Made by a program: the position numbers and the translations under genes
In this document: positions 17,778-26,039 of the stretch, in pieces
How the letters are laid out: every line of letters begins with the position of its first letter
How positions within the stretch are numbered: the first letter of the stretch is position 1
DNA from: Posidoniimonas polymericola
GTDB lineage: Bacteria > Planctomycetota > Planctomycetia > Pirellulales > Lacipirellulaceae
DNA length: 64,000 nt
Assembly: GCF_007859935.1 (NCBI RefSeq)
Contig: NZ_SJPO01000006.1
Span: 62,001-126,000 of the forward strand
Reading direction: 5' to 3'
The notes under the pieces: model-generated
Seen by the model: the letters and a program-made list of their open reading frames with translations, nothing else
What the model was told of the DNA's origin: nothing
The model's database searches: none

Positions 17778-18656
17778 ATGCCAGCGATCGACCACAACCC
17801 GAACGACCAGGGCTACCGCCTGAGCGTCAACTCGTACGATCGGGGCGCGAGCCTGCTGATCGCGTTGTTGGTCATGGTCGGCGTGGGGGTCGGGGCGCTG
17901 GTGATCATCTGGTACGCCAACCACCTGAACCGCCGCAACGTGCCGCCGTTCCTGCTGCCGGTGAACCCCGCCAGCCGCCCGGCCGACGCGGCGATGGGCC
18001 TGAAGGAAGACATCGAGCCGCCCGGCGTTGAGGACGCGCCCGAGCTGACCGAGCCCCAGCTGCAGGACACCCTGACCGCGTTGTCCGACCTGTCGTCCAA
18101 GTCGGCCCTGCTCGCCGACGACGCGATCGACTCGGACTCGGAAGCGGGCAAGGGGAGCGGGTTTGGCGACTCGCGTCAGGCCGGCATGGGGGGCGACGGG
18201 CCGCCGGTCAACGAGCCGCAGCGGGAGATCCGCTTCGAGCCCGCCGACCGCAGCGAGTACGCCCGCTTCCTCGACTTCTGGAAGGTCGAACTGGCGGTCC
18301 TTGATCAGCGCAACAATATGGTGTACTACGCCTCGAACTTCACCGGCGGCAGCCCCCAGGTCCGCAACGCGGACCCGTCGAAGAACCCCGAGAACCGCGT
18401 GAGTTTCATCTCCAACGGCACCGCTTTCGAGGCGCTCGACCGGAACCTTGTGACCCAGGCCGGCATCGCGGGACGCGGAAACATCATTATCCAGTTTTGG
18501 CCCAACGAGTCGGCGGGCTTCCTGCTGGGGCTCGAGAATCAAGAGATGCAGAAGGCCGGCAAGACTTCGCTCGACCAGGTGCAGCGGACCGTGTTCCGCG
18601 TCGTCCGCGACGGCGCCGAGTTCAGCTGGGAGCTCGAAGAGCAGCTGTACTACTAG
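17778..18656 (+). CDS. Unrecognised one-helix membrane protein in the ExbB/ExbD block
   Basis: A 292-residue protein I cannot assign to a family. A short cytoplasmic N-terminus is followed by one strong membrane helix (about residues 25-48, ASLLIALLVMVGVGVGALVI) and a Pro- and acidic-rich linker (50-150). A folded C-terminal domain (about 155-292) contains EYARFLDFWKVELAVLD and ends EEQLYY. A short cytoplasmic tail, one helix, a Pro-rich spacer and a periplasmic domain is the layout of TonB or TolA, although no TonB C-terminal motif is visible. It sits 34 bases after the toroid-repeat gene and 78 bases before exbB. A TonB-like or TolA-like energy-transducing partner of the ExbB/ExbD channel is an inference from layout and context. 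Confidence 0.7.
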   Translation: MPAIDHNPNDQGYRLSVNSYDRGASLLIALLVMVGVGVGALVIIWYANHLNRRNVPPFLLPVNPASRPADAAMGLKEDIEPPGVEDAPELTEPQLQDTLTALSDLSSKSALLADDAIDSDSEAGKGSGFGDSRQAGMGGDGPPVNEPQREIRFEPADRSEYARFLDFWKVELAVLDQRNNMVYYASNFTGGSPQVRNADPSKNPENRVSFISNGTAFEALDRNLVTQAGIAGRGNIIIQFWPNESAGFLLGLENQEMQKAGKTSLDQVQRTVFRVVRDGAEFSWELEEQLYY

Positions 18657-18734
18657 ACCGACCCACGACACCGGCACACACGGCCCCACCGCCGACCATT
18701 CACCACTCAACCACCGCAAACAGAGAACACCGAG

Positions 18735-19367
18735 ATGGCAATCCTGTTCACCTTGATTGGCTACGTCGTCTACGGCGCGATGGCGTCGCTGGCGTTGTGG
18801 GGGGCGTTCTGCCTGATCCTCACCTGGCGCCGCGTCACGCAGACCCGGTTCCGCAACGAGGCCGAGCAGAACGAGTTTTTTGAAGAACTCGAGCCCCCGC
18901 TCAACGGCGGCAAGTTCGACGTCGCGGCCGAGCTGTGCGACGACGACCGCAGGGCCATGCCCCAGCTGGCGCTGTACGCCATCGAGAACCGTAAGGTCGG
19001 CATGAACCGCCTGCAGCGGCGGCTGGTCGAGCGGTTCCAGCAGGACGTGCTCGCCGACATCGAGCACCGGCTGAGCTGGGTCTCGACCGTGAGCAAGAGC
19101 GCGCCGATGATCGGGCTGTTCGGCACCGTTATCGGCATGATGGGCGCGTTCAGCAACCTCAGCTCCGGCGCCCAGGTCGACACCGGCAAGATGGCCGAGG
19201 ACATTATGTTCGCGCTGATCACCACCGCCATGGGCCTGGCGATCGCCGTGCCGCTGGTGCTCGGCAGCGCGAGCATCAACATCCAGATCCGCAAGATGGA
19301 AGACCTAGTGTCGGTCGGCCTGGCGCGGCTGCTCGACAACATGCGGACCGTCGTGGGTCGCGGCTAG
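18735..19367 (+). CDS. exbB: MotA/TolQ/ExbB proton channel family protein
   Basis: A 210-residue protein with three predicted helices. The first is at about residues 3-30; a cytoplasmic region follows; the second and third are at about 125-150 and 163-185. The signature of the family is SAPMIGLFGTVIGMMGAF followed by ALITTAMGLAIAVPLVLG. With ExbD subunits it forms an inner-membrane channel that uses proton flow to drive an envelope partner. Two exbD genes follow directly (39 and 37 bases apart). The large cytoplasmic segment between helices 1 and 2 is as in ExbB. Confidence 0.93.
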   Translation: MAILFTLIGYVVYGAMASLALWGAFCLILTWRRVTQTRFRNEAEQNEFFEELEPPLNGGKFDVAAELCDDDRRAMPQLALYAIENRKVGMNRLQRRLVERFQQDVLADIEHRLSWVSTVSKSAPMIGLFGTVIGMMGAFSNLSSGAQVDTGKMAEDIMFALITTAMGLAIAVPLVLGSASINIQIRKMEDLVSVGLARLLDNMRTVVGRG

Positions 19368-19406
19368 TCAGCGTTTGTCCTCGAAACTACCGCAACTCGG
19401 AACGAG

Positions 19407-19907
19407 ATGAGCCCCGCCACCGACAATCCGCCGCAAGAAGAAATCGAGGACGAAGCCCCCGGTCCGCCGCTGCGCCGCCGGCGCAAAGACTCCGACGACG
19501 AGATGGACATCACCCCGATGATCGACATCACGTTCCTGCTCTTGATCTTCTTCCTGGTCGCTTCAACGCCGGACAAGCAGACCGCGATCGAGCTGCCCGA
19601 TGCGAAGAGCGGCAGCCCGGTCAGCCAGCTCACCTCGGTGGTGTTCACCATCGGCGACGGCGGGCTCGACACGGCGCCCGTCTACAAGGCCGACGGGAAG
19701 ATCGAGGAGTTCCGGCTTTCGGACGATCCGGAGAAACGCAAAGAGGAAGTTAAGCAGGCGGTCGAGGAGGGCTTCGCGGAGACCAAAACCGACGCGGTCA
19801 TCAAGGGCGACAAGAGCATCAACTGCCGAGAGGTGCACAACCTGATCAAGGCGATTTCTCAGGTCGAAGGGATGAAGATCCACCTCGCCATCCTGGAAGT
19901 CGAGTAG
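19407..19907 (+). CDS. exbD: ExbD/TolR family protein, first copy
   Basis: A 166-residue protein. A cytoplasmic N-terminus rich in Pro, Arg and acidic residues precedes one membrane helix (about residues 37-56) with the family motif ITPMIDITFLLLIFFLVAS. The Asp in PMID is the conserved proton-path residue. The periplasmic domain follows (ends VEGMKIHLAILEVE). It is a likely stator and coupling partner of the ExbB protein encoded upstream. It differs clearly from the second copy, so the channel may use a mixed ExbD pair. Confidence 0.92.
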   Translation: MSPATDNPPQEEIEDEAPGPPLRRRRKDSDDEMDITPMIDITFLLLIFFLVASTPDKQTAIELPDAKSGSPVSQLTSVVFTIGDGGLDTAPVYKADGKIEEFRLSDDPEKRKEEVKQAVEEGFAETKTDAVIKGDKSINCREVHNLIKAISQVEGMKIHLAILEVE

Positions 19908-19944
19908 CACCGCCAACCGGGCGGCCCACCAGCAGAGAACCGTT

Positions 19945-20448
19945 ATGAGCGACATCGAAGACGACCTGGAGCACATGGTCGAAGAAGGGGAGGAGAAGGC
20001 GCATCGGGTCGACGATGAGCTGGACATGACCCCGATGGTCGACGTCACGTTCCTGCTGCTGATCTTCTTTATGATTACCGCGGCCTTCGCCCTGCAGAAG
20101 GCGCTCGAGGTGCCGCCGGTCGACGAGGACCAGGCCGCCGCGAGCCAGACCATCGACGACCTCGAGAAGGACAGCATCGTCATCCGGATCGACGAGGACA
20201 ACATCTTCTGGGTCGGCAGCCCGATGTGGGGCGAGGAGCAGAAGGCGCCCAGCGTCCAAGAGATGCGGAGCAAGGTCCGCGAGGCGCGCGGCGGCGAGGG
20301 AGGCAAGATGGGCAAGGGGCCGACCAAGATGCTGGTGCAGGCCCACGGCGGCGCGATGTACGAGTTTGCCGTCGCCGCGCTCGACGCGGGCGCCGACATC
20401 CAGATGCCCGAAGTACGATTCATGATCTACGAGGACGGGGACCTGTAG
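19945..20448 (+). CDS. exbD: ExbD/TolR family protein, second copy
   Basis: A 167-residue ExbD with an acidic N-terminus, one membrane helix (about residues 28-50) with MTPMVDVTFLLLIFFMITAA and the conserved Asp, and a periplasmic domain. The region right after the helix differs from the first copy (ALQKALEVPPVDEDQ), and there is an extra stretch with EARGGEGGKMGKGPTKMLVQ. It lies 37 bases after the first copy. Adjacent, divergent ExbD pairs occur in several bacterial systems; here both probably pair with the single ExbB. Confidence 0.92.
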   Translation: MSDIEDDLEHMVEEGEEKAHRVDDELDMTPMVDVTFLLLIFFMITAAFALQKALEVPPVDEDQAAASQTIDDLEKDSIVIRIDEDNIFWVGSPMWGEEQKAPSVQEMRSKVREARGGEGGKMGKGPTKMLVQAHGGAMYEFAVAALDAGADIQMPEVRFMIYEDGDL

Positions 20449-20482
20449 GGACCCCGCCGCACGCAAGAAGCGATACCCGGAT

Positions 20483-23400
20483 ATGGACACAGATAGACTA
20501 CTAAAAGAGCTCGCCAAACGCGACGTCGTGTCGCGGTCGGTGCTCAAGAAGCTCGAGCAGAAGCTCGCCGACAAGAGCGACGTCCCCGCGCCGCGCGCGG
20601 TCGCCAAGTTTTTGGTCGACAAGGGGCACCTCACCGCGGCGCAGGCGAAGCGGGCCCTCAAGGCGATCCTCACCCCTGAAGAGAGCGCCATCCTCGAGAG
20701 CCAACGGCTCGACGTCGACGATGACGACCCGTCGGGCTCCGATGAACTGCCCAGCCTGAGCGGCATGAACATGGGCGCCTACGGCGGTGAGGCGGACGGG
20801 GGACTCACCGGCGGCGTGCTGTCGGAGTCCACCGACGACAACGCCGGCGGGAAAGACAAGTCCAAGAAGAAGAAGTCGAAAAAGAAGGGCAAGAAAAGCA
20901 AACGCCAGAACGAGTGGGACTCGCCGCTGATCCTGATCGGCGGCGGCGGCCTGGTGCTGATGCTGCTCATCGGCGGCGCGATCCTGTACCTGCTCGGGTA
21001 CGAGTCCGCCGAGGAACGCTTCAAGAACGCCCAGGAGGCGTACGACCAGGGCTCGTACCCTCAGGCGATCGCCGACTTTGAAGAGTACCTCGAGAAGCAC
21101 CCCAACGGCGACGACGCCCCCAAGGCCCGCGTCCGCCTCGGCACGGCCCGCATCCGGCTGGTGACCGACGTCAAACGCGACTTTGAGGACGCGGTGGCGG
21201 TGGCCAAGGAGGAAACCGACATCATCGAGGACCAGGAGGCCTACAAGGACGCGCAGGCCGAGCTGGCGGCGCTGCTACCCGAGATCGCCGAGCAGCTCGC
21301 CGAGCGTGCCGACAAGGCAACCGAGGTCAGCGAGATGGAGAAGTACGTCGGCCTCACCGAGCAGGCCCTCGTGCTCTGCCAGAACGGCAAGCTGATCCCC
21401 GGCAACCTGCGCGACAAGGGGCAGCTCAATGCGGTCCGCGAAGTGCTCGAGCGGATCAAGCTCCGCCAGCGGGCGCTCGAAAGCCTCGAGTCGACCCTGG
21501 AGGTGATGGCGAAGGCCTCCGATTCGGGCGACCCGAAGGAGGCGTACGCCGCCCACACCGCGTTCATCAAGGAACACCCCCAGCTGTCGCAAGACCAGCG
21601 GGTTATCGACGCGGTCGCCGCGGCCGCAACGGCGGAAGAGTCGCTCGTGTCGTTCGTCGACGAGCCTCGGCCCGGGCTCACGAGCGAGCCCGAGTCGCCG
21701 GTGATCGCGGAGCTGGCGGTCGCCGCGCCGCGGGTGGAAGCCAACGCCCCGGCCAGTGGCGTCGAGGTGCTGCGTCTCGCCGGCGGCCTGTACGGCGTCT
21801 CCGCGAAGGACGGTCAGCTGCGGTGGCGCCGCTATGTCGGCAACTCGGCCGCCTCGTCGCCCCCGCTGCGGGTGGGGGACGACCTCATCGCTGTCGACGC
21901 CCGCCGCAAGGAGCTGGTCCGGCTGCAGGCCGCCGACGGCAAGCTGGTCTGGCGGGCTCCGCTCGACGACGAACTCGCCCCGCCGGCGCTCGTCAACGGC
22001 CGCCTGCTGACGCCGGGCGTCTCGGGACGGCTCTACGTGACCGACGTCGAATCCGGGGCGACCGCCGGTTACGTGCAGTTTGCCCAACCGCTGCGGACCA
22101 CGCCGGCCGCATCGGCCGATGGCGGCGCCATCTTTCTGACGGGCGAGCACTCGAGCCTCTACTCGCTCTCGGCCGCGGACCTTAATTGCCTGGGCGTGTT
22201 CTACATGGGGCACGCCAAGGGCAGCATCGCGGCTCCGCCGGTTGCGCTGCAAGGCCGCGTGCTGGTGCTCGAGAATGACGGAGCCGAAACCTCCACCATG
22301 CACGTGCTGGGGACCAGCGGGCAGGGCGCCGTTGACCGGAGCCTCAAGACGCAGCGGATCGACGGCCTCGTCACGGCGCCGCCGACCGTGTTCGCCCGCC
22401 GCGTCGCGGTGGCCAGCGACACCGGGCACGTGGACGTGTTCGAGGTCTCGGCCGACGACGATGCGCAGCCCATCGTGCTGCTCGCCTCGCGGCAGCCGAC
22501 GCGTGTCCGCCGGGGTCCGCGTTTTGCCGCCGTCCACGACGGCGAGCTGTGGCTCGCCGAGGTCGGCTTGTTCCGCTACTCGATCTCACCCAGCGGCAAC
22601 CGCTTGCCGGTCCGGGATGTCGAGGAGCCGTTCCGCCGCGACACTTTCATCTACCCGCTGCTGGTCCGCGACGGCGTGTTGATCCACGCCCGCAAACGAC
22701 CGGGCCGTCCGGGCGTGGCGATCGGCGCTACGGACCTCAACAGCGGTAAGTCGTACTGGGAGACCGACCTGGCGGCCCCGCCCGCGGGGGCCCCGGTTTC
22801 TCAGGCCGGCGGTCAGGGCGTGCTGCACGCGACCGCCACTGGGCGGGTGTTCCGAGTCGGCCAGACGCCGGGCCGCTTTGCCGTCGACAACGCCGCGGCG
22901 CGTACAGACAGCGACGCCATCGTGTTCGAACTCGCGGGCGCCCAACCCGACGGCGCGGCCGTCTACTGGGACGCCACTGACGGCCGCGCCGCGTACTCCG
23001 GCCAGGCCGACGCCCCGGCCTTTACGCTGCCGGGCGAACTGGCGTGCGAGCCGGCCCCCATGGGTCCCGGATGGATCGTCCCCCTGGCAATCGGTCAGGT
23101 CCACTACATCAGCGGGCAGGACGGCCACGCTTTGGCGTCGCCCTACCAGCCGGTGCTCAAGCCGGGCGAGCAGAAGCAGTGGCGCGTCCCCGGGGTCGGC
23201 GGACGGCGGGTGGTGCTCGCCAACGCCGATTCGATCCTGACTCTAGAACTGCAGCAGGATAACCCGCCGCGGCTAGAAGAAATCGCCCGCACCGAGGCCA
23301 CAGGGAGCGACACGGTCCGCGGCCGGCTCGCAGTCGTCGGTGAAACCGCCTTCGCTGCGCGGGCCGATGGCCGCGTCACCGCGTTGGCGGTCGGGACCCT

Positions 23401-23767
23401 CGAAGCCGAAGGCGTGTTCGACGCCGGCGTACCTATCGTCTGGGGCCCGTTCGCGGTCTCGGATGAAGCAGCGGTGATCGGGACCGCCGACCGCAGGCTG
23501 GTCTGCCTGCGGCGCGACGCTCCCGGAGAGCCCGCCTGGAGCGTCGAGGCCCCAACCGCTGAGCTGGTTGGCGCCCCGCTGCTCCGTTCGGGCGCGCTGG
23601 TGATCGCTACCCGCACCGGTTCGCTCCTGAGCCTGGCCCTGGCGACCGGCGAACCGTCGGGTTCGCTAGACGTCGGCCAGCGTCTGGCGGCCGGCCCGGC
23701 CGTGTTCGGCGCCGACGTCGCACTCGTAACTCCCGACGGCGCCCTTGTCATCGTCCCTCAGCCCTGA
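20483..23767 (+). CDS. Large membrane protein with TPR-like and PQQ-like beta-propeller regions
   Basis: A 1094-residue protein. The N-terminus (residues 1-62) is a small helical module with AVAKFLVDKGHLTAAQAKRAL, like modules found before planctomycete kinases. A Lys-rich cytoplasmic linker (KKKKSKKKGKKSKRQ, about 132-146) is followed by one membrane helix (about 148-172). TPR-like repeats (AQEAYDQGSYPQAIADFEEYL) run from about 174 to 300. From about 410 to the end there are PQQ-like propeller blades (GVSAKDGQLRWRR, AADGKLVWRAPL, GQDGHALA). It has no enzyme motif; such propellers often act in outer-membrane assembly (as in BamB) or in binding. It follows the second exbD by 34 bases, so it is the largest putative partner of the proton channel (inference). 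Confidence 0.8.
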   Translation: MDTDRLLKELAKRDVVSRSVLKKLEQKLADKSDVPAPRAVAKFLVDKGHLTAAQAKRALKAILTPEESAILESQRLDVDDDDPSGSDELPSLSGMNMGAYGGEADGGLTGGVLSESTDDNAGGKDKSKKKKSKKKGKKSKRQNEWDSPLILIGGGGLVLMLLIGGAILYLLGYESAEERFKNAQEAYDQGSYPQAIADFEEYLEKHPNGDDAPKARVRLGTARIRLVTDVKRDFEDAVAVAKEETDIIEDQEAYKDAQAELAALLPEIAEQLAERADKATEVSEMEKYVGLTEQALVLCQNGKLIPGNLRDKGQLNAVREVLERIKLRQRALESLESTLEVMAKASDSGDPKEAYAAHTAFIKEHPQLSQDQRVIDAVAAAATAEESLVSFVDEPRPGLTSEPESPVIAELAVAAPRVEANAPASGVEVLRLAGGLYGVSAKDGQLRWRRYVGNSAASSPPLRVGDDLIAVDARRKELVRLQAADGKLVWRAPLDDELAPPALVNGRLLTPGVSGRLYVTDVESGATAGYVQFAQPLRTTPAASADGGAIFLTGEHSSLYSLSAADLNCLGVFYMGHAKGSIAAPPVALQGRVLVLENDGAETSTMHVLGTSGQGAVDRSLKTQRIDGLVTAPPTVFARRVAVASDTGHVDVFEVSADDDAQPIVLLASRQPTRVRRGPRFAAVHDGELWLAEVGLFRYSISPSGNRLPVRDVEEPFRRDTFIYPLLVRDGVLIHARKRPGRPGVAIGATDLNSGKSYWETDLAAPPAGAPVSQAGGQGVLHATATGRVFRVGQTPGRFAVDNAAARTDSDAIVFELAGAQPDGAAVYWDATDGRAAYSGQADAPAFTLPGELACEPAPMGPGWIVPLAIGQVHYISGQDGHALASPYQPVLKPGEQKQWRVPGVGGRRVVLANADSILTLELQQDNPPRLEEIARTEATGSDTVRGRLAVVGETAFAARADGRVTALAVGTLEAEGVFDAGVPIVWGPFAVSDEAAVIGTADRRLVCLRRDAPGEPAWSVEAPTAELVGAPLLRSGALVIATRTGSLLSLALATGEPSGSLDVGQRLAAGPAVFGADVALVTPDGALVIVPQP

Positions 23768-26039
23768 GTCCCCCTTGCACGGCCGTCTCTCCATCCTGAT
23801 TCTGCAAGCCACCGTGCTGTCGCTCGCCGCGGCCGCGTGGCCGACGCCCGCCTGCGCGCAGGCGGGGCAGCGGGTCGTTGACCGGCGGCCGTTCGACCAG
23901 ATTGTGCTGAAGAAGTCGGCCGGCGGCACGATGCTCGAGGTCACGCCCCTGCAACTCGAGGGGCGGCGGGTGCCGCGGCCCTTCCCCAACGGGCGGCTGA
24001 CCGTGCGCCTGCTCGATCAGCCCGCCAAGGACTACGAGGTGTTGTGGTCCGACATCCAAGAAGTGAACCTGTACGAGCAGATGCTCATCGACGAGGCCAA
24101 CGACCTCACCCGCCAGAAGAAGTTCAACGAGGCGTTCGACCACTTCGCGTTCCTGAACAAGAACTACAAGCGTCTGCCGGGCCTCGAAGACGCCACCGCT
24201 CGCTACCTGCAGGCCAACGCGCTCGACGCGTTCCAGCAGAAGAACTACGACCTGTCGCTGGCGATCCTGCTCAGCCTGTACGAACGCAACCCGAAGGCGG
24301 GCGGCATCGGGCGGGCGGTCGACACGGTCGCCTCGCGCATCATCCAGGACCACGTCGAAGCAAAGAACCTGCGTGCGGCGCTCGACGTGGTCAACGTGGT
24401 GGACAAACAGTTCAAGGACGCCGACCTGACCGTCGTGGACAGGTGGCGGGCGATCTTCAAACGCAACGCCGACGACCGCGTCCGCGCCGGCGCCGCCGCG
24501 CTGCGGTCGGGCGACTACCGCCAGGCCCGCGACGCGGCGTACGACGCGATGGCGATCCAGCCCGACCACCCGATGGCGAACGAGCTGCTGCGTCGGGTTT
24601 CAGAAAAATACCCAACGCTGGCGGTGGGCGTGCGGACCCTGTCGCCCACCATCGCGACGCCGCGGATCGACTCGACCGCGTCGCTGCGGGCCTGCCGGAT
24701 TGCTCATCGGACGATCACCGAGCTCAGCGGCTACAGCCCTGAGGGGGGCGTCTACTCGTGCCCCGTCGGCCGGGTAACGCTCGACGACAGCGGGCTCGCG
24801 ATGCGGTTTGGCTTCCCCGAAGAGCTATCGCAGGAAACGCCCTACGAGCTGGCTCGTTGGATGCTCCGCGCCGCCACGCCGGGGAGCGCGGTCTACTCCG
24901 GGCCATTCGCTTCGGTCGCGTCGTCGGTCGCGGTCGACTCGCTGACCGGTTCCCTTGCGGTGAACCTGCAGCGGCCGCACATCCGACCCGAGGGCCTGCT
25001 GCGGTTGTCGCCGCTTGCCCAGGCGGGGATCTCGCCGCCGCAGGGCGCCTTCACCATGGGCGACGCCAGCGACAAGCTGGTCCAGTTTGTCAACGGCGCC
25101 GATTCGGCGGCGATTGCCGAGCTAGAGGAGCGCCTGCTCGACCAGGACGGCGAAGCCTTGACGGCCCTCGCCCGCGGCGACGTCAAGGTGCTCGACCGGC
25201 TGATGCCGTGGCAGCTCGAAGCCGTCCGCAAGGACCGGCGGCTGGCGATCGGCTCGTACGAGCTGCCCACCGTGCACGTGCTGATCCCGACGCACCGCAA
25301 CCCGCTGCTCGACGACCGGCCGCTGCGTCGGGCGCTGTTGTACGCCATCAACCGCGATAAGATCCTCACCGACCTGATCCTCGGCGGCCGCTCTGAGCTT
25401 GGCTTCCAAGTCGTCAGCGGTCCTTTCCCGGCGGGGCGTTCGCTCAGCGATCCTGTCCGCTACGCCTACAACGATGGCGTCGAGCCGCGGCCGTACGACC
25501 CGCGCCTCGGGGCGCTGCTGTCGGCGTTGTCGTGGTCGCAGGCGCAGCGGGCCGAGCACGGCAAAGAAGACCCCGCCGACCGGCCGTTCCCCACGCTCCG
25601 CCTGGCGCACAACAGCGATCCGATCGCCCGCACCGCGTGCCAGTCGATCCAGATGCAGCTCAAGGCTGTCGGCATCTCGGTCGAGTTGGCGGAATTAAGT
25701 GAGGACGAGTTGCTGGCCGATGAGCCAGAGTTCGACCTCCGCTACGCAGAGCTTGCGGTCTGGGAGCCGCTGGTCGACGCCGAGCTGCTGCTGGGACCAA
25801 GTGGGATCGCCGGCCGCTGCAGCGACCCCATGATCGCCGCCCTGAAGCGTCTCGACGACGCCCGCAACTGGGTCGAGGTCGGCGAGGCCCTGCGCGGCGT
25901 CCACGCGCTCGCCGCGGGCGACCTGCCGGTGCTGCCGCTGTGGCAGACGGTCAATCACTACGCCTACCGCCGGGACCTCAAGGGCCCCACGGAGAGCTGC
26001 GTCTCGCTGTACCAAACGCTGGAGGGATGGGAACTCTGA
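23745..26039 (+). CDS. Exported solute-binding-protein-like (family 5) protein
   Basis: A 764-residue exported protein whose start overlaps the previous gene by 23 bases. It has a signal peptide (hydrophobic core LILQATVLSLAAAAW, cleavage region ACAQA). Residues 100-290 are helical, perhaps TPR-like. The second half resembles family 5 extracellular solute-binding proteins (the peptide/nickel type): LRRALLYAINRDKILTDLILGG, later PTLRLAHNSDPIA and ELLLGPSGIAGRCSDP. No ABC permease or ATPase gene lies near, so it may bind peptides or other ligands without transport, or serve a structural role in this block. The family assignment rests on the central motif and is moderate. Confidence 0.72.
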   Translation: MSSSLSPESPLHGRLSILILQATVLSLAAAAWPTPACAQAGQRVVDRRPFDQIVLKKSAGGTMLEVTPLQLEGRRVPRPFPNGRLTVRLLDQPAKDYEVLWSDIQEVNLYEQMLIDEANDLTRQKKFNEAFDHFAFLNKNYKRLPGLEDATARYLQANALDAFQQKNYDLSLAILLSLYERNPKAGGIGRAVDTVASRIIQDHVEAKNLRAALDVVNVVDKQFKDADLTVVDRWRAIFKRNADDRVRAGAAALRSGDYRQARDAAYDAMAIQPDHPMANELLRRVSEKYPTLAVGVRTLSPTIATPRIDSTASLRACRIAHRTITELSGYSPEGGVYSCPVGRVTLDDSGLAMRFGFPEELSQETPYELARWMLRAATPGSAVYSGPFASVASSVAVDSLTGSLAVNLQRPHIRPEGLLRLSPLAQAGISPPQGAFTMGDASDKLVQFVNGADSAAIAELEERLLDQDGEALTALARGDVKVLDRLMPWQLEAVRKDRRLAIGSYELPTVHVLIPTHRNPLLDDRPLRRALLYAINRDKILTDLILGGRSELGFQVVSGPFPAGRSLSDPVRYAYNDGVEPRPYDPRLGALLSALSWSQAQRAEHGKEDPADRPFPTLRLAHNSDPIARTACQSIQMQLKAVGISVELAELSEDELLADEPEFDLRYAELAVWEPLVDAELLLGPSGIAGRCSDPMIAALKRLDDARNWVEVGEALRGVHALAAGDLPVLPLWQTVNHYAYRRDLKGPTESCVSLYQTLEGWEL

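Noticed and set aside
21275..22537. Minus-strand 420-residue frame
   Set aside because: Antisense shadow of the large PQQ gene; no motif or signal peptide.
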